The notes: generated from the sequence alone by a model not told the origin. DNA of 64,000 nucleotides from Granulicella aggregans (GCF_025685565.1 NZ_JAGSYE010000003.1:496001-560000), one strand, 5' to 3'; counted from the first letter of the stretch, positions 43,062 to 53,090 are shown. Program-made: numbers and translations.

Positions 43062-45149
43062 TTATCCCGCGACCACGATCTTGGATAAGTCCGCGATTTT
43101 ACGAATATCGTTGACGATCAGATCAAGTATGAATAAGCGGCTGCTTCTGACGTCTGGATCAGGATCCATGACCATTACAGATTCAAAGTATTGGTCGACC
43201 TGGGGCCGCAACGTCGAAATCAGTTGAAATGCAGGAACGTAATCTCGCTGCCCTATGAATTGGAGAAGTCGATCGCCGACCAGCGTAGATGCGTTCTTCA
43301 GATCGTCTTCTGCCGGAACCGTCTGAAGGCGGATACCTACTTTTGTGCTGTAACCCTTCTCTTTCGCTTGATCCAAGATATTATTCATCCTCTTGAACGC
43401 CTCGCTCACCGCAAGAAAATCCTCTCTACCACGCACCGCCGTCAGCGCCTCAGAGCGAGCAATAACGTCTCGCACATCAACCGCCCCAACCGCTAATACC
43501 GCTGCGACGACGTCGTAAGCCTGTCCCCGCGCCTCGCGCAGATAAAACTCCAACCGCTCCGCAAAGAAAGCCACAATCTTCTCGACGACCGCTGCCTCCG
43601 CACCGGTAGCGGCAGCCACTTCTGATAGCGTAAGCGGCAACCCACTCTCCGCCAGGATCTTGACGATCCCATTCGCTGCCCGTCTTAGCGCAAATGGGTC
43701 CTTCGATCCCGTAGGATCCAGCCCTAGCCCGAACATACCCGCGATCGAATCTGCTTTATCCGCGATCGCGAGCACGCTGCCCTCAACCGTCCGGGGCACA
43801 GGGGCGTCCATCGACACCGGCCGGTACTGATCGTAGATCGCATCGCTTGTCGCCTGGGAGAAGCCCTGCGCCTTCGCATAGAGCCCGCCAACGATTCCCT
43901 GCAGCTCGGTGAACTCCTTCACCAGATCCGTGGTCAGGTCGGTCTTCGCAAGCGAGGCGGCATCCTTGAGACCGTTGTAGTTCAAGTCAACGCCACGAGA
44001 CGTTAGCATCGTCGCCAGACGACCGCATAGAGCGACAACGCGATCCGTCTTTGCGGCGTAGCTACCAAGATCCTTCTGGAAAGTGACGTTCTTCAGCAGC
44101 TCAACCCGTTCCACGAGCGGCACACGCTGATCAAACTCCCAGAAGAACCTTGCATCGTTGAACCGCGCCCGCAGCACGCGCTCATTGCCATGCCGGATGA
44201 CCGCCTCGCCTTCAGCGGTCGCGACCGTATTCAACACAGCGAGAAAGTGAGGTGCCAGCTTACCGTCTGCCGACTCAACAGCGAAGTAGTTCTGGTGGTC
44301 ACGCATCACGGTGACCAGAACTTCCTCCGGCAGCGTCAGGTACTCGGGATCGAAGCTGCCCGCGATGACGCTAGGCCACTCGGTCAGGTGGGTCATCTTA
44401 TCGACCAGTTCGTGATCTTCGCGCCAGCGTGTGTCCGGCAGTGTGCGGCAGACATGGTCGAGCGCCTTACGAATCTTGTGCCGGCGCGCCTCGACATCTG
44501 CGAGGACGAAAGCCTTCTCCAGAGTTCCTAAATAGTGCGCCGGAGCCGCAAGCGGGATCGCGTCCGCTCCCGCCAGCACACGATGGCCATACGTCACATT
44601 GGCCGCCGTATACCCAGCAAACTCCACCGGCACAATCGCACCATCGAGGAGCGCCACCATCCAGCGCACCGGCCGCACGAATCGTTCCGGCTTGCCCGGC
44701 CGCCAGTACATGTTCTTCGCCCAATAGATGCCCGCAAGCTCCTTCGGCAGCCCTTCGGCGATCACCTCCGCCGCCGTGCGTCCGGGCTTTAGCGAGGTCG
44801 CAGCAAGGTACTCGCCCTTCGGCGTCTCGACCGTCTTCAATGCCTCGACCGCAACTCCAGCCTTCTTTGCGAAGGCCACCGCAGCCGGGGTTGCTACACC
44901 GTCTTTGTAGGCGATCTTCGCCGAAGGACCAAGCATCTCTTCGGCCAGATCCTCCTGCTTCGCCGCAACGTGCGACGCCAGCACCGCAAGCCGGCGAGGC
45001 GTCGAATAACTCTTCACCACGGCACCAGCGGCGGTCAAGCGCTCACGTTCGAGCAGCGCAGTCACACGGCGCGCAAGCTCGGCTTCCGCAGACGCGATCA
45101 TCCGGGCGGGAACTTCTTCAAGACCAATCTCAAATAGAAATTCAGACAT
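43062..45149 (-). CDS. glyS: glycine--tRNA ligase beta subunit
   Basis: At 695 residues it is the usual length, starting MSEFLFEIGLEEVPARMI and carrying the HD-like domain and C-terminal DALR-like region. Conserved stretches include GHRVLAGADAIPL, VTVMRDHQNYF, LNTV and FNDARFFWEFD. It forms an alpha2beta2 enzyme with GlyQ and charges tRNA-Gly. It follows glyQ after 90 bp on the same strand. Confidence 0.96.
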   Translation of the reverse strand: MSEFLFEIGLEEVPARMIASAEAELARRVTALLERERLTAAGAVVKSYSTPRRLAVLASHVAAKQEDLAEEMLGPSAKIAYKDGVATPAAVAFAKKAGVAVEALKTVETPKGEYLAATSLKPGRTAAEVIAEGLPKELAGIYWAKNMYWRPGKPERFVRPVRWMVALLDGAIVPVEFAGYTAANVTYGHRVLAGADAIPLAAPAHYLGTLEKAFVLADVEARRHKIRKALDHVCRTLPDTRWREDHELVDKMTHLTEWPSVIAGSFDPEYLTLPEEVLVTVMRDHQNYFAVESADGKLAPHFLAVLNTVATAEGEAVIRHGNERVLRARFNDARFFWEFDQRVPLVERVELLKNVTFQKDLGSYAAKTDRVVALCGRLATMLTSRGVDLNYNGLKDAASLAKTDLTTDLVKEFTELQGIVGGLYAKAQGFSQATSDAIYDQYRPVSMDAPVPRTVEGSVLAIADKADSIAGMFGLGLDPTGSKDPFALRRAANGIVKILAESGLPLTLSEVAAATGAEAAVVEKIVAFFAERLEFYLREARGQAYDVVAAVLAVGAVDVRDVIARSEALTAVRGREDFLAVSEAFKRMNNILDQAKEKGYSTKVGIRLQTVPAEDDLKNASTLVGDRLLQFIGQRDYVPAFQLISTLRPQVDQYFESVMVMDPDPDVRSSRLFILDLIVNDIRKIADLSKIVVAG

Positions 45150-45239
45150 TTTCTTTACTCAATTCAAAGCTAGTGCGGAAACGGACAAATGCAAAAGAAG
45201 AAGCAGATCCTCCACTGCGCGAAGGATGACAAGTGGCGG

Positions 45240-46202
45240 TTAGGTGGCTTTCTCGGCGAGCGATTGACCCTGCGCCGCATACGCTTTGGCCACGCCCACT
45301 ACCAGGTTGCGAATCCGCGCCATCACGCCCACCCTCTCGGTCACAGAGATCGCTCCCCGGGCATCGAGCAGATTGAACAGGTGCGAACACTTTAGCGCCA
45401 GCTCATAGGCTCCCAACACCGGAAATCGCTTGATCTTCAACGCGTCGGCGGTCTCGTCCGTATCGAGCAGCTTCGCCTGCTCCAGCAGCCCCAGGCACTC
45501 CTTCTCGTAGAGGTCCAAATGCGCCCACAACGAGGCCACATTCGCGTAGTCGAACCCATACGCCGAATACTGCTCCTCTTCCGGCAGCCGCATGTCGCCA
45601 TAGGTCACTTTTTTACCTGTGTCCGGCTCAACCGCCCATACGATGTCGTAGATCGAGTCGACATCCTGGAGGAAGCCGGCGATGCGCTCGAGCCCATACG
45701 TAATCTCTCCGCAGATGGGGTCGAGGTCCATGCCGCCGCACTGCTGAAAGTAGGTGAACTGCGAGATCTCCAGGCCATCGAGCATCACCTGCCAGCCGAC
45801 ACCCCAGGCACCGCCCACCGGCCACTCCCAGTTGTCCTCTTCGAACTTGATGTCGTGCTCGCTCAGGTCGATCCCGATCGCCTCCAAAGACTCCAGATAA
45901 AGCTCCTGGATCCGCACCGGTGGTGGCTTCAGAATCACCTGCAACTGCGTATGTTTGAAGAGCCGGTTCGGGTTCTCACCGTAGCGCCCATCGGCGGGCC
46001 GCCGCGAGGGCTGCGCATAGGCGATCCGCACCGGCTTTGGGCCTAGAACTCGCAGGAAGGTATCGGGCGACATCGTGCCCGCGCCTACTTCAACATCGTA
46101 AGGCTGCTGCAGCACGCAGCCCTGGTCTGCCCAGAACTTTTGTAGCGTAAACAACAGCTCCTGGAATGTCAGAGCACTCTTATTTTCAACGATTGCACTC
46201 AT
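45240..46202 (-). CDS. glyQ: glycine--tRNA ligase alpha subunit
   Basis: The 320-residue protein has the class II motifs of GlyQ: FQELLFTLQKFWADQGCVLQQPYD near the start, EVGAGTMSPDTFLRVLGP, AYAQPSRRPADGRYGENPNRL, and WEWPVGGAWGVGWQVMLDGLE. It makes glycyl-adenylate and works with GlyS. The bicistronic alpha/beta type is typical of many bacteria other than those using the single-chain GlyRS. It is divergent from the membrane protein gene at 46307. Confidence 0.97.
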   Translation of the reverse strand: MSAIVENKSALTFQELLFTLQKFWADQGCVLQQPYDVEVGAGTMSPDTFLRVLGPKPVRIAYAQPSRRPADGRYGENPNRLFKHTQLQVILKPPPVRIQELYLESLEAIGIDLSEHDIKFEEDNWEWPVGGAWGVGWQVMLDGLEISQFTYFQQCGGMDLDPICGEITYGLERIAGFLQDVDSIYDIVWAVEPDTGKKVTYGDMRLPEEEQYSAYGFDYANVASLWAHLDLYEKECLGLLEQAKLLDTDETADALKIKRFPVLGAYELALKCSHLFNLLDARGAISVTERVGVMARIRNLVVGVAKAYAAQGQSLAEKAT

Positions 46203-46306
46203 GCGTCGCGTACATCTCTCTCAAACTTCAGAATTCCTTGATTCTATCGTGCCGGGGTGCGTTCCTGCTCCGCCTTCCGCGTACAGGCGCGTGCGAAGAT
46301 TGAGGG

Positions 46307-47932
46307 ATGAGTGAAGGGCTGGGGGCGGTCACAACCACGAGGGCAGAACTTGCATCACCGCCGTCAAGATCGATCTTCGACCAGACTCTCATTTTTTTGC
46401 TGGTAGCCCTCGGTGGTATAGCGCTCGTTTTAGTCGTCCTGGTGCCGCTTCACTTCCTGCCTGCGGAAGACGCCGTCATCCTCTTTCAGTACAGCCGAAA
46501 CCTTGCCTCGCATGGTGCCATCACCTTTCTGGCGAATGGGCCACGTGTCGAAGGAGCGACGGATTTCGCATGGATGGCATTGGTTGCAGCCGGGATGCAA
46601 GTCGGCCTCGCTCCTCTGTGGACGACTACGGTTTTCAACGTTCTCTCTCTATTGACGATTGCAGTATTGCTCCTGAGGCTCGCGCAGATTCGGCCCACGA
46701 TGCGCCGTTTGCTGCTGGTCACAGGGTCAATCGCGCTGGTCCCTCAGGTCCTTGCCGCAGCCTCCGGATTTGCCGTGCTCGCCGATGCCGCGCTGCTGAC
46801 CGCGCTGGTGTTTTTTACGGTAAAGGGCCGCGCGGTGCCCGCCGCTCTCTTCGCGCTCGCGCTATGCCTGTTTCGCCCGGATGGAGTTCTCTTCGCCATT
46901 CCCCTGCTCGCCGGTCTCGTCGTGCGCAGCCCGTTGCGATTCCGCTCTTCTGCTGTTATCGGTAGCCTATTCGTCATTCCGGGTTTGCTCCATTTCCTTT
47001 GGCGCTGGCATTACTTCGGGGAGTTCTTACCTCTACCGTTCCTGGTCAAATCCGATACACCCAGGTTCGCTGGACTGTTCGTGCCCATGTCGATCCACGA
47101 CAGCCTCAGATATCTTGGCTTCGCGGCAATCCTGCTTGCACCGCTGCTGATCCTGCGACGCGCAAAGCACCTCTGGCTGACGATTCCTCTCGTCCTCTGT
47201 CCAACTCTCTTCTACTGGGCCATGCGGCTTGATCAAAATGTCGGCGGACGCTTCTTCTTCTACCTGCCGCTGTCGGCGGCAATCCTTCTTGCCCTCAACT
47301 GGGCTGAGCTCTCAACGAGCCAAGTGGTCGTGCTCCGGACAGGTTTTATCGCATGGCTGATCCTGTTGGCAGGCCCGCAATGGCGAGAGATCCGAACCTT
47401 CCGCGATGGACAATTCAAGGAGGTGAAAGCGATCTCCGAAGCCCTGGGCAGACTTCCCCAACATGGGACCATCGTCACCTCGGAGGCTGGTTTTCTCCCC
47501 TACTTTTCAGGCTGGACCACCTATGATGCGTGGGGGTTGAACACGCCGTTATTCGCCCACCGATTCTTCCAGAGCTCAGACGTCGTTCAGCTTGCGCCGG
47601 ATCTGATCGTCTTCCATCCCGACTGGACTGAGAGTTGCCTCGCATCGCCTTCCTGGTCGAACTACACGGACCGTTCCTGGCCGCACATGACGCGCAATCT
47701 CGTGCTTGGGGCGGCGCAGTCGCACTACGAACTATGGCTCACGTCCTACGGATCGGAGTTCTACCGTCAGCGAAAGCACTGGCGGTACGGCGAGGGCGAC
47801 CGCGAGTGCTGGCTGATCCGCACCGATTCACCCCTGCATGCGGAGATCGCCGCGATCCTCGAGCGGCATCACGGGATCGGGCCCGAACAATCATTGGCGT
47901 TAGAAAAGGCGCATGACCAGGTCCGAAGGTAG
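46307..47932 (+). CDS. GT-C type membrane glycosyltransferase-like protein
   Basis: ATG at 46307 gives 541 residues with about ten membrane segments. After the first (about 26-50) comes PAEDAVILFQYSRNLASHG with the Asp typical of GT-C catalytic loops, and PRVEGATDFAWMALVAAG, which resembles AftB-like arabinosyltransferases (VEGxTxFLW). A C-terminal soluble part follows, with TIVTSEAGFLPYFSGW and YDAWGLNTPLF. Such enzymes move sugars from polyprenyl-phosphate donors to periplasmic acceptors. The donor and acceptor are unknown. Its stop codon is 2 bp from that of a similar convergent gene. Confidence 0.8.
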   Translation: MSEGLGAVTTTRAELASPPSRSIFDQTLIFLLVALGGIALVLVVLVPLHFLPAEDAVILFQYSRNLASHGAITFLANGPRVEGATDFAWMALVAAGMQVGLAPLWTTTVFNVLSLLTIAVLLLRLAQIRPTMRRLLLVTGSIALVPQVLAAASGFAVLADAALLTALVFFTVKGRAVPAALFALALCLFRPDGVLFAIPLLAGLVVRSPLRFRSSAVIGSLFVIPGLLHFLWRWHYFGEFLPLPFLVKSDTPRFAGLFVPMSIHDSLRYLGFAAILLAPLLILRRAKHLWLTIPLVLCPTLFYWAMRLDQNVGGRFFFYLPLSAAILLALNWAELSTSQVVVLRTGFIAWLILLAGPQWREIRTFRDGQFKEVKAISEALGRLPQHGTIVTSEAGFLPYFSGWTTYDAWGLNTPLFAHRFFQSSDVVQLAPDLIVFHPDWTESCLASPSWSNYTDRSWPHMTRNLVLGAAQSHYELWLTSYGSEFYRQRKHWRYGEGDRECWLIRTDSPLHAEIAAILERHHGIGPEQSLALEKAHDQVRR

Positions 47933-47934
47933 CG

Positions 47935-49527
47935 TCATCGGGCTTTGATGGCCGGGATACTGCCCTGATCCGAATGCCGCAGATAGATGCGGTAGCTGTA
48001 AGGTGTCAGCGGTCGGCTCCAGTAATGGATCGGCGGCTGTGGCCCGCTTTGCTTCACCAGATCGTAGTTCCTTGCGAGGTAGCTTTGGAACTCCGGCCAA
48101 CGCGTGTATTTGTCGAAGCTCCGTGCGCCCTCGTAGCAGACCGAGTCGGTCACGACGATCAATCGCGGAGGATCAAGGGCCATCTCCTCCCAGAAGTGAC
48201 GGCGAAGATCGCCATTCACGACTCCGTTCCGGTCTGAACCTCGCTCCCCCAGAAGGTAGCAGTCATAGAGAAACCCGGTGCTCTGCACGATGCCGCCCGC
48301 GTAGAGCGAGTCCAGGCAACCGCCGATGGTATCCATACACTGCACATGGCCGGAGAGAGTCGACGGCGGTCCAAACGCTGAAAGATCGCTCAGGAGAGGC
48401 CGCTGCGGTTCGATGCGGTCGAACTTTGCGAGACGAATGACACACAGACTCGCCAGCACGACACCAAAGGCGAAGCCCGCAATCCCAATCAATCGAGTCC
48501 ACGATCGCCCCTTCACCAGCCTGTTGAAGTCGATCATGAAGACCGGCAAGAGGAATGCCAGCAGTGGATAACGCTGGTACCAGAACCCCTTTCGCTGCAG
48601 CAGGTATGAAAGCAGTCCGCAGACCGCACACGAGATGAGGACAAAGCGCTCAGGGTTTGAAGTGTGCTCTCGCAACATCCAGGCTGCGATCAACCAGAGA
48701 CCAAACAGCCCGGCGACCGGCGAAAGGCAATTAGCGAGAAGATACCCCAAGCTCCGGGGATCGATCGACGCGTGATACGGAATGAGCCCGTGCATCTCGC
48801 TCCAGAATCCGGAGAGAGCGCCTTCGCGAAGCAGAAAATCGAAGCATCCCAGCAACGGAAGCAGAAGCCCCGCTGCAATCGGCGCAAACACTCCAGCCAC
48901 GGATTGCGATTGCCTGCGCCGCATCCACTCCATCCAGAACAGAAGGCAGATGGCCATCGGGATGAACGTCGGCTTGATACAGCAGGCAAGACCCAGCAAC
49001 GCACCGGAGCACACGCCCAGGCCCATGGTGGCGGCGGAGATGCGTTGGCGCCGAACCGCCGCAAACAGACAGGCAACCGACGCAAGCAGCAACACCGCAC
49101 CGGCAAAGTCGCGCTCGCCAGCCATCAGGATGCCGTCTCTCCCGTGGATCAGGATAAACAGCGCGGCAGCCAGAATACCGGCCAGCCTGCCCTCCCGCCG
49201 AAGGATCGTCAGCAGCGAAACCGACGCCACCAGCAGCAGAGCAAAGTCATAGAGCCGCCAGCCGATGGAACCGGGGCCGAGCAGCCGCATCTCCGCGCCT
49301 TCCAGCAGGTAAGAACCTGGGAGGTTCATATCGACGATGTCGCGATACGGCACCATCCCATGCTTCATCAGGAAGATCACGTAGTGCATGAACGTCGCGT
49401 CGCCAACCATCGGCCAATGGCGGCTCATCAAGCCAAACGCCATGACCAATGCAAGCAGCCAAAGGCAGATGCCGCGCCTGATGATTTGTTCGGTAGTTAC
49501 GGAAAGAGCGTAATCGGACCGATTCAA
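47935..49527 (-). CDS. second GT-C type membrane protein, translationally coupled to recO
   Basis: The longest open frame extends to 49860 but runs antisense-like through recO. I place the start at TTG 49527, which overlaps the recO stop (TTGA) and has GGAG five bases upstream, giving 530 residues. It has about ten membrane segments and a first periplasmic loop HWPMVGDATFMHYVIFLMKHG followed by VPYRDIVDMNLPGSYLLEG, matching the D-x-pYrD-pPG pattern of PMT/ArnT-like GT-C proteins. It probably transfers sugar from a lipid carrier to an envelope polymer. It is a distant relative of the gene at 46307. Confidence 0.8.
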   Translation of the reverse strand: MNRSDYALSVTTEQIIRRGICLWLLALVMAFGLMSRHWPMVGDATFMHYVIFLMKHGMVPYRDIVDMNLPGSYLLEGAEMRLLGPGSIGWRLYDFALLLVASVSLLTILRREGRLAGILAAALFILIHGRDGILMAGERDFAGAVLLLASVACLFAAVRRQRISAATMGLGVCSGALLGLACCIKPTFIPMAICLLFWMEWMRRRQSQSVAGVFAPIAAGLLLPLLGCFDFLLREGALSGFWSEMHGLIPYHASIDPRSLGYLLANCLSPVAGLFGLWLIAAWMLREHTSNPERFVLISCAVCGLLSYLLQRKGFWYQRYPLLAFLLPVFMIDFNRLVKGRSWTRLIGIAGFAFGVVLASLCVIRLAKFDRIEPQRPLLSDLSAFGPPSTLSGHVQCMDTIGGCLDSLYAGGIVQSTGFLYDCYLLGERGSDRNGVVNGDLRRHFWEEMALDPPRLIVVTDSVCYEGARSFDKYTRWPEFQSYLARNYDLVKQSGPQPPIHYWSRPLTPYSYRIYLRHSDQGSIPAIKAR

Positions 49528-50276
49528 ATCTTCTCCGCCCTTATCCTCTCCAGCGTCCGCGCGCTCGCAAGCCGTCGCTCCAGATGACGCTCCAGCAACT
49601 CGATCGCAAACCGCCGCAGGTCGGCTGCACAAGTCTTTGGGAACTCTTCCCCACGAAACGTGCTGAGCGGAGCGCGGAAGATTCTCTCCGCCAGCGCAGC
49701 CGATCCCGCCGAGAGCGCAACCGCCCCCGGCCTGCGATCGTCCGCGCACGTGATGCCATCGCTCGTCGCTGAATAGTGCAACGTCTGTCCGCGCAGGTAT
49801 TCGCCGCACACGACACAATGTCCCAGCTCCGGCATCCATCCCATCAGACGATTCATCCAAAGCGCAAAGTAGGTCACCGGCAGCCAGATCCTGTCCACCT
49901 GCATCTCCTCCATTACGGAGAGCGCAAGCCGAAAGACGGCATCCTCCGGGGCCTGCTCCGGAAGCGCCTCTTCGATCACCTCCGCCACCAGTTGCAGGGC
50001 CGCTGTGCGTGCGTAGTCCACCGGTCTCGACAGGGGCGACGAAAGTATCTCGAACGCGTCGAGCCGCATCAACTCCTGTTTGGGGCGTTCAGCGTAAGTC
50101 GCCCGAACATACGTCATCGGCTCCAGCGCCCCGCCAAAGCGCCGCCGCGACCGCATCGCGTGGCGAGCGACGCCCTTCACCCGCCCTTGCTCGCGGGTAA
50201 ACAGGCTCACGATCAGGTCCGCCTCCAGGAAGGGCCAGCTTCGCAGCACAATCGCCTCGCCCACTCTCTGGATCAT
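49524..50276 (-). CDS. recO: DNA repair protein RecO
   Basis: At 250 residues it has the RecO start QRVGEAIVLRSWPFLEADLIVSLFTREQGRVKGVARHAMRS with the OB fold, then the helical part containing CVVCGEYL; only part of the usual four-Cys zinc motif is evident (CVVC and one later Cys). RecO loads RecA at gaps with RecR. The stop overlaps the start of the glycosyltransferase-like gene downstream by 3-4 bp, an odd pairing that suggests translational coupling. Confidence 0.93.
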   Translation of the reverse strand: MIQRVGEAIVLRSWPFLEADLIVSLFTREQGRVKGVARHAMRSRRRFGGALEPMTYVRATYAERPKQELMRLDAFEILSSPLSRPVDYARTAALQLVAEVIEEALPEQAPEDAVFRLALSVMEEMQVDRIWLPVTYFALWMNRLMGWMPELGHCVVCGEYLRGQTLHYSATSDGITCADDRRPGAVALSAGSAALAERIFRAPLSTFRGEEFPKTCAADLRRFAIELLERHLERRLASARTLERIRAEKI

Positions 50277-50368
50277 TCCCTATGCCCCAGTCCCGTATCC
50301 GGTCTCCGCATCAACAAACAGCGACGCGCAACCCGAAGGCTGCGCGTGCTCAACACCATCCAACCGTC

Positions 50369-50629
50369 TTAGCGTCCGAAGTGTTCTGCGTTCTTGGTCT
50401 GGAAGTCGGCCCACTTCTCCGGGAGATCGTCACCAGCGTAGATCGCCGAGACCGGGCAAACGGGAACGCACGCGCCGCAATCGATGCACTCGACCGGGTC
50501 GATGAAAAGTTGGTCGGATTCGCCGTAGCCGGCCTCATCCTTCTTGGGGTGGATGCAGTCTACCGGACACGCATCGACACAAGCCGAGTCCTTCGTTCCA
50601 ATGCACGGTTCTGCGATTACGTATGCCAT
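50369..50629 (-). CDS. seven-iron ferredoxin
   Basis: The 86-residue protein has Cys9, Cys17, Cys21, Cys25, Cys48, Cys51, Cys54 and Cys58. By comparison with Azotobacter FdI, Cys9, Cys17 and Cys58 would hold a [3Fe-4S] cluster and Cys21, Cys48, Cys51 and Cys54 a [4Fe-4S] cluster; the position of FdI Cys11 is Thr12, which blocks a second cubane. It is a cytoplasmic electron carrier of unknown partner. It lies between a hypothetical gene and recO on the same strand, with gaps of about 90 bp. Confidence 0.93.
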   Translation of the reverse strand: MAYVIAEPCIGTKDSACVDACPVDCIHPKKDEAGYGESDQLFIDPVECIDCGACVPVCPVSAIYAGDDLPEKWADFQTKNAEHFGR

Positions 50630-50718
50630 TTCATCTTCTCCTGATGTCGTTTGAAATCCCGCAGTTCGATTCTAGCAGCAGACGCATCTGTCAGCGGATT
50701 CCATCATTGCAGGAGCGT

Positions 50719-52170
50719 TCACGGCGTCGGCCGCGCCAGGTCATCCTGCATACGGTGCCTTCGCCCATCACGATCGTCGGAGAAGCCTTCGCGCCCATTC
50801 ATCTCCCGGATCGCGATCTGTAACTCGACCTCGGTCTGCACCTCCGGCCCATCCAGCCTGCTCGCCGCATCCTCGGCTACACCCGGATGGTCGAGAGCAT
50901 AGCGCTGCAGGATCGACGATACGGAATCGACAACCCCGGTCAACTGCCCGAAGCCATAAAACTCCAGCTCCCCATTGCTGAACGCTTCAGGCTCAAGGTC
51001 CTTGGCCAGCGCCCGCCCCAGGGAGAGCGACCGGTTCGCCTCCTCCACTGCGGCAAAGACCGCGTTATCGCGCTCCTCTGCGCTCAAGGTCGTCTGCCCG
51101 ACCCTCTGTGACAGAAGCCTTGTATGTGTAGAGGTCTCCCTGATCTGCGCTGCCAGCCGAGCCTGAACCTGCGCCCGCGCTGCCTCAAGTTGAGCCTTCT
51201 CTTCTGCCGTTGGCTGCTCCGTAGCTATTGCCGTCTGCGCAGTTGAAGGAGCCGCAAGAGCAGCAGCAGTCGAAGCTGCGGCCAATGCCAGGGCTAACTC
51301 TTCCGCCTTCTCCGGGGCATACTGCTGCATCGCCTGCATATAACCGCTCGGCTTCTCCGTCAGCACCAGCACCGCCGGGTCCTGCGCCGCCAGAAACGCA
51401 TCCCCGATGAACTGATACAGCGTCGTCAACGAATCCGCATCCAGCGCCGAACTGCTCAGATTCACCTTCGAGTCCCGCCGTCCACCATCCCCCTTCTGCA
51501 ACTTCAACAGCGCAAACGCCGAGCTCACAGCCAGCGGATCGCTCGCCGGATCGATCGTTTTCAGCCGGAAGACAATCGCCGCGCCGAACAACTTCGCCGC
51601 GCCCGCGTCGCGTCGCCGCAGCACGTCATATCCGGCCACCACCGCAGGCGTTACCCCGAACTCGAGCTTTCGCGCCGCAGCATCGCGGACTAGATCAGCA
51701 CCCTTCGTCCCCGAATTCTCCGACCCGACCCGGTCAAAGACCTGATGCTGCAGCTCCATGTCGGCATCCGCCGTCTGCGGAGCGGCCAACAGCCGCAGCG
51801 TCTCCCCGGAATCGATCCGCAGCATCTGCAAGATCGTCGCGCGCCGCCCCATCTCAAGCTGCCGCAACAACGCGTCATCGACCGCTCCTTCCGACCGCAC
51901 CGCAACCTCGGCAGCGTCGATATCTGACAGCGCGCGCTTCAACAGAGCCAGCGCCTCAGATTTATCTCTCTGTGCAACCGCTCCCGCCGCCTGTCGATAG
52001 AGGTACGCCCGATTCAAAGGCAGATGAAGATTTTCCGTCCGCTCCACCGCCTGCTCAAACTTCTTCGACGCGGGCGAAGTCTCGGTCCCGACCGATCCGA
52101 ACGTCCGCGTCGCACTCGCGATCAGCGCCAGCAGCACAACGCCCGCAGCAATCGGAGAGAAGCCACTCAT
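50719..52170 (-). CDS. Ala-rich anchored protein of unknown function
   Basis: This 483-residue protein has one N-terminal hydrophobic segment (about 5-22) and is otherwise helical, rich in Ala, Glu and Gln. Repeated-looking helices around LNRAYLYRQAAGAVAQRDKSEALALLKRAL suggest TPR-like or coiled packing; a long segment near 305-375 (AAASTAAALAAPSTAQTAIATEQ and ARAQVQARLAAQIRE) is likely coiled coil. I recognise no family. It starts 44 bp after suhB on the same strand. It is probably periplasmic. Confidence 0.72.
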   Translation of the reverse strand: MSGFSPIAAGVVLLALIASATRTFGSVGTETSPASKKFEQAVERTENLHLPLNRAYLYRQAAGAVAQRDKSEALALLKRALSDIDAAEVAVRSEGAVDDALLRQLEMGRRATILQMLRIDSGETLRLLAAPQTADADMELQHQVFDRVGSENSGTKGADLVRDAAARKLEFGVTPAVVAGYDVLRRRDAGAAKLFGAAIVFRLKTIDPASDPLAVSSAFALLKLQKGDGGRRDSKVNLSSSALDADSLTTLYQFIGDAFLAAQDPAVLVLTEKPSGYMQAMQQYAPEKAEELALALAAASTAAALAAPSTAQTAIATEQPTAEEKAQLEAARAQVQARLAAQIRETSTHTRLLSQRVGQTTLSAEERDNAVFAAVEEANRSLSLGRALAKDLEPEAFSNGELEFYGFGQLTGVVDSVSSILQRYALDHPGVAEDAASRLDGPEVQTEVELQIAIREMNGREGFSDDRDGRRHRMQDDLARPTP

Positions 52171-52214
52171 ATCGACTCACCCTTTGGCTTAGACTCGCGC
52201 GAGTCCCGGTCGGT

Positions 52215-53090
52215 CTACTTCGTCGCCTGCGCCCTCTTCGCGGCAAACTCCGCAGGAGTCGGTATCCGCTCCAGATCCCGTCCGGCGAACATCTCGGTGA
52301 AGATGTGCTTCATCTCCGGGAAGATGAGGCCATTCGTCGCCAGCACCTCGCGGCTGTCCAGCGTGAACTTTCCACCGTCGAAGTGCGTGATCGTTCCGCC
52401 CGCCTCTTCGACCAGAAGAACTCCGGCGGAGGTGTCCCACGGATTCAGCTTGAACTCCCAATAGCCATCAAGCCGTCCGCACGCAACATACGCCAAGTCG
52501 AGCCCGGCAGAACCCGCGCGCCGAACACCGTGCGATCGAAGCGTGATCTGCTGATAAAAATGAACGTTCGGATTCTCGTGGCGTTTCTGGCTTGGGAATC
52601 CGGTCGCGGTCAGCGACTCCGCCAGCGTCGCGACCTTCGACACCTTGATCTGCCGTCCGTTCAGCCATGCTCCGCGGCCTTTTTCCGCAACGAACATCTC
52701 GTCGCGCAGCGGGTCATAGATCACGCCAGCAACGATCTCGCCATCGGCTTCGTCAGACAGCCCCAGCGGCCGGTGCTCCAGCCCCAGAATCACGCAGAAA
52801 GAGGGAAATCCGTGCGCGAAGTTGGTCGTCCCATCCAGCGGATCGACGTACCAGCGGTACTCGCTCTCCAGCCGGTCGCGCGTGCCCTCTTCGCCATAGA
52901 TCCCATGCGCCGGAAACGCCGTCTTCAGCTTCGAGACGATCAACTGCTCGCTAGCTCGGTCGGCCTCGGTCACCAGGTCGACATCGCCCTTGTACTCGGC
53001 GGTCACGCCCTTCTCATAGAACCCGCGCAACAGCGCCCCGGCCTGACGAGCGATTCCCTCACCAATGTGCGCAAACTCAAACTTCCTCAT
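52215..53090 (-). CDS. suhB: inositol monophosphatase family protein
   Basis: The 291-residue protein has the lithium-sensitive phosphatase motifs: GIYGEEGTRD for the first metal-binding Glu, WYVDPLDGTTNFAHG with the DPLDGT active site, and the C-terminal WDTSAGVLLVEEAGGTITHFDG. It hydrolyses inositol-1-phosphate or similar sugar phosphates; SuhB-type members also modulate ribosome biogenesis in E. coli. The symbol is used for the family only. It precedes the Ala-rich anchored protein gene. Confidence 0.9.
   Translation of the reverse strand: MRKFEFAHIGEGIARQAGALLRGFYEKGVTAEYKGDVDLVTEADRASEQLIVSKLKTAFPAHGIYGEEGTRDRLESEYRWYVDPLDGTTNFAHGFPSFCVILGLEHRPLGLSDEADGEIVAGVIYDPLRDEMFVAEKGRGAWLNGRQIKVSKVATLAESLTATGFPSQKRHENPNVHFYQQITLRSHGVRRAGSAGLDLAYVACGRLDGYWEFKLNPWDTSAGVLLVEEAGGTITHFDGGKFTLDSREVLATNGLIFPEMKHIFTEMFAGRDLERIPTPAEFAAKRAQATK

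Noticed and set aside
49528..49860. N-terminal extension of the GT-C-like gene over recO
   Set aside because: It is an out-of-frame reading of recO; a TTG start with ribosome site at 49527 explains the gene.
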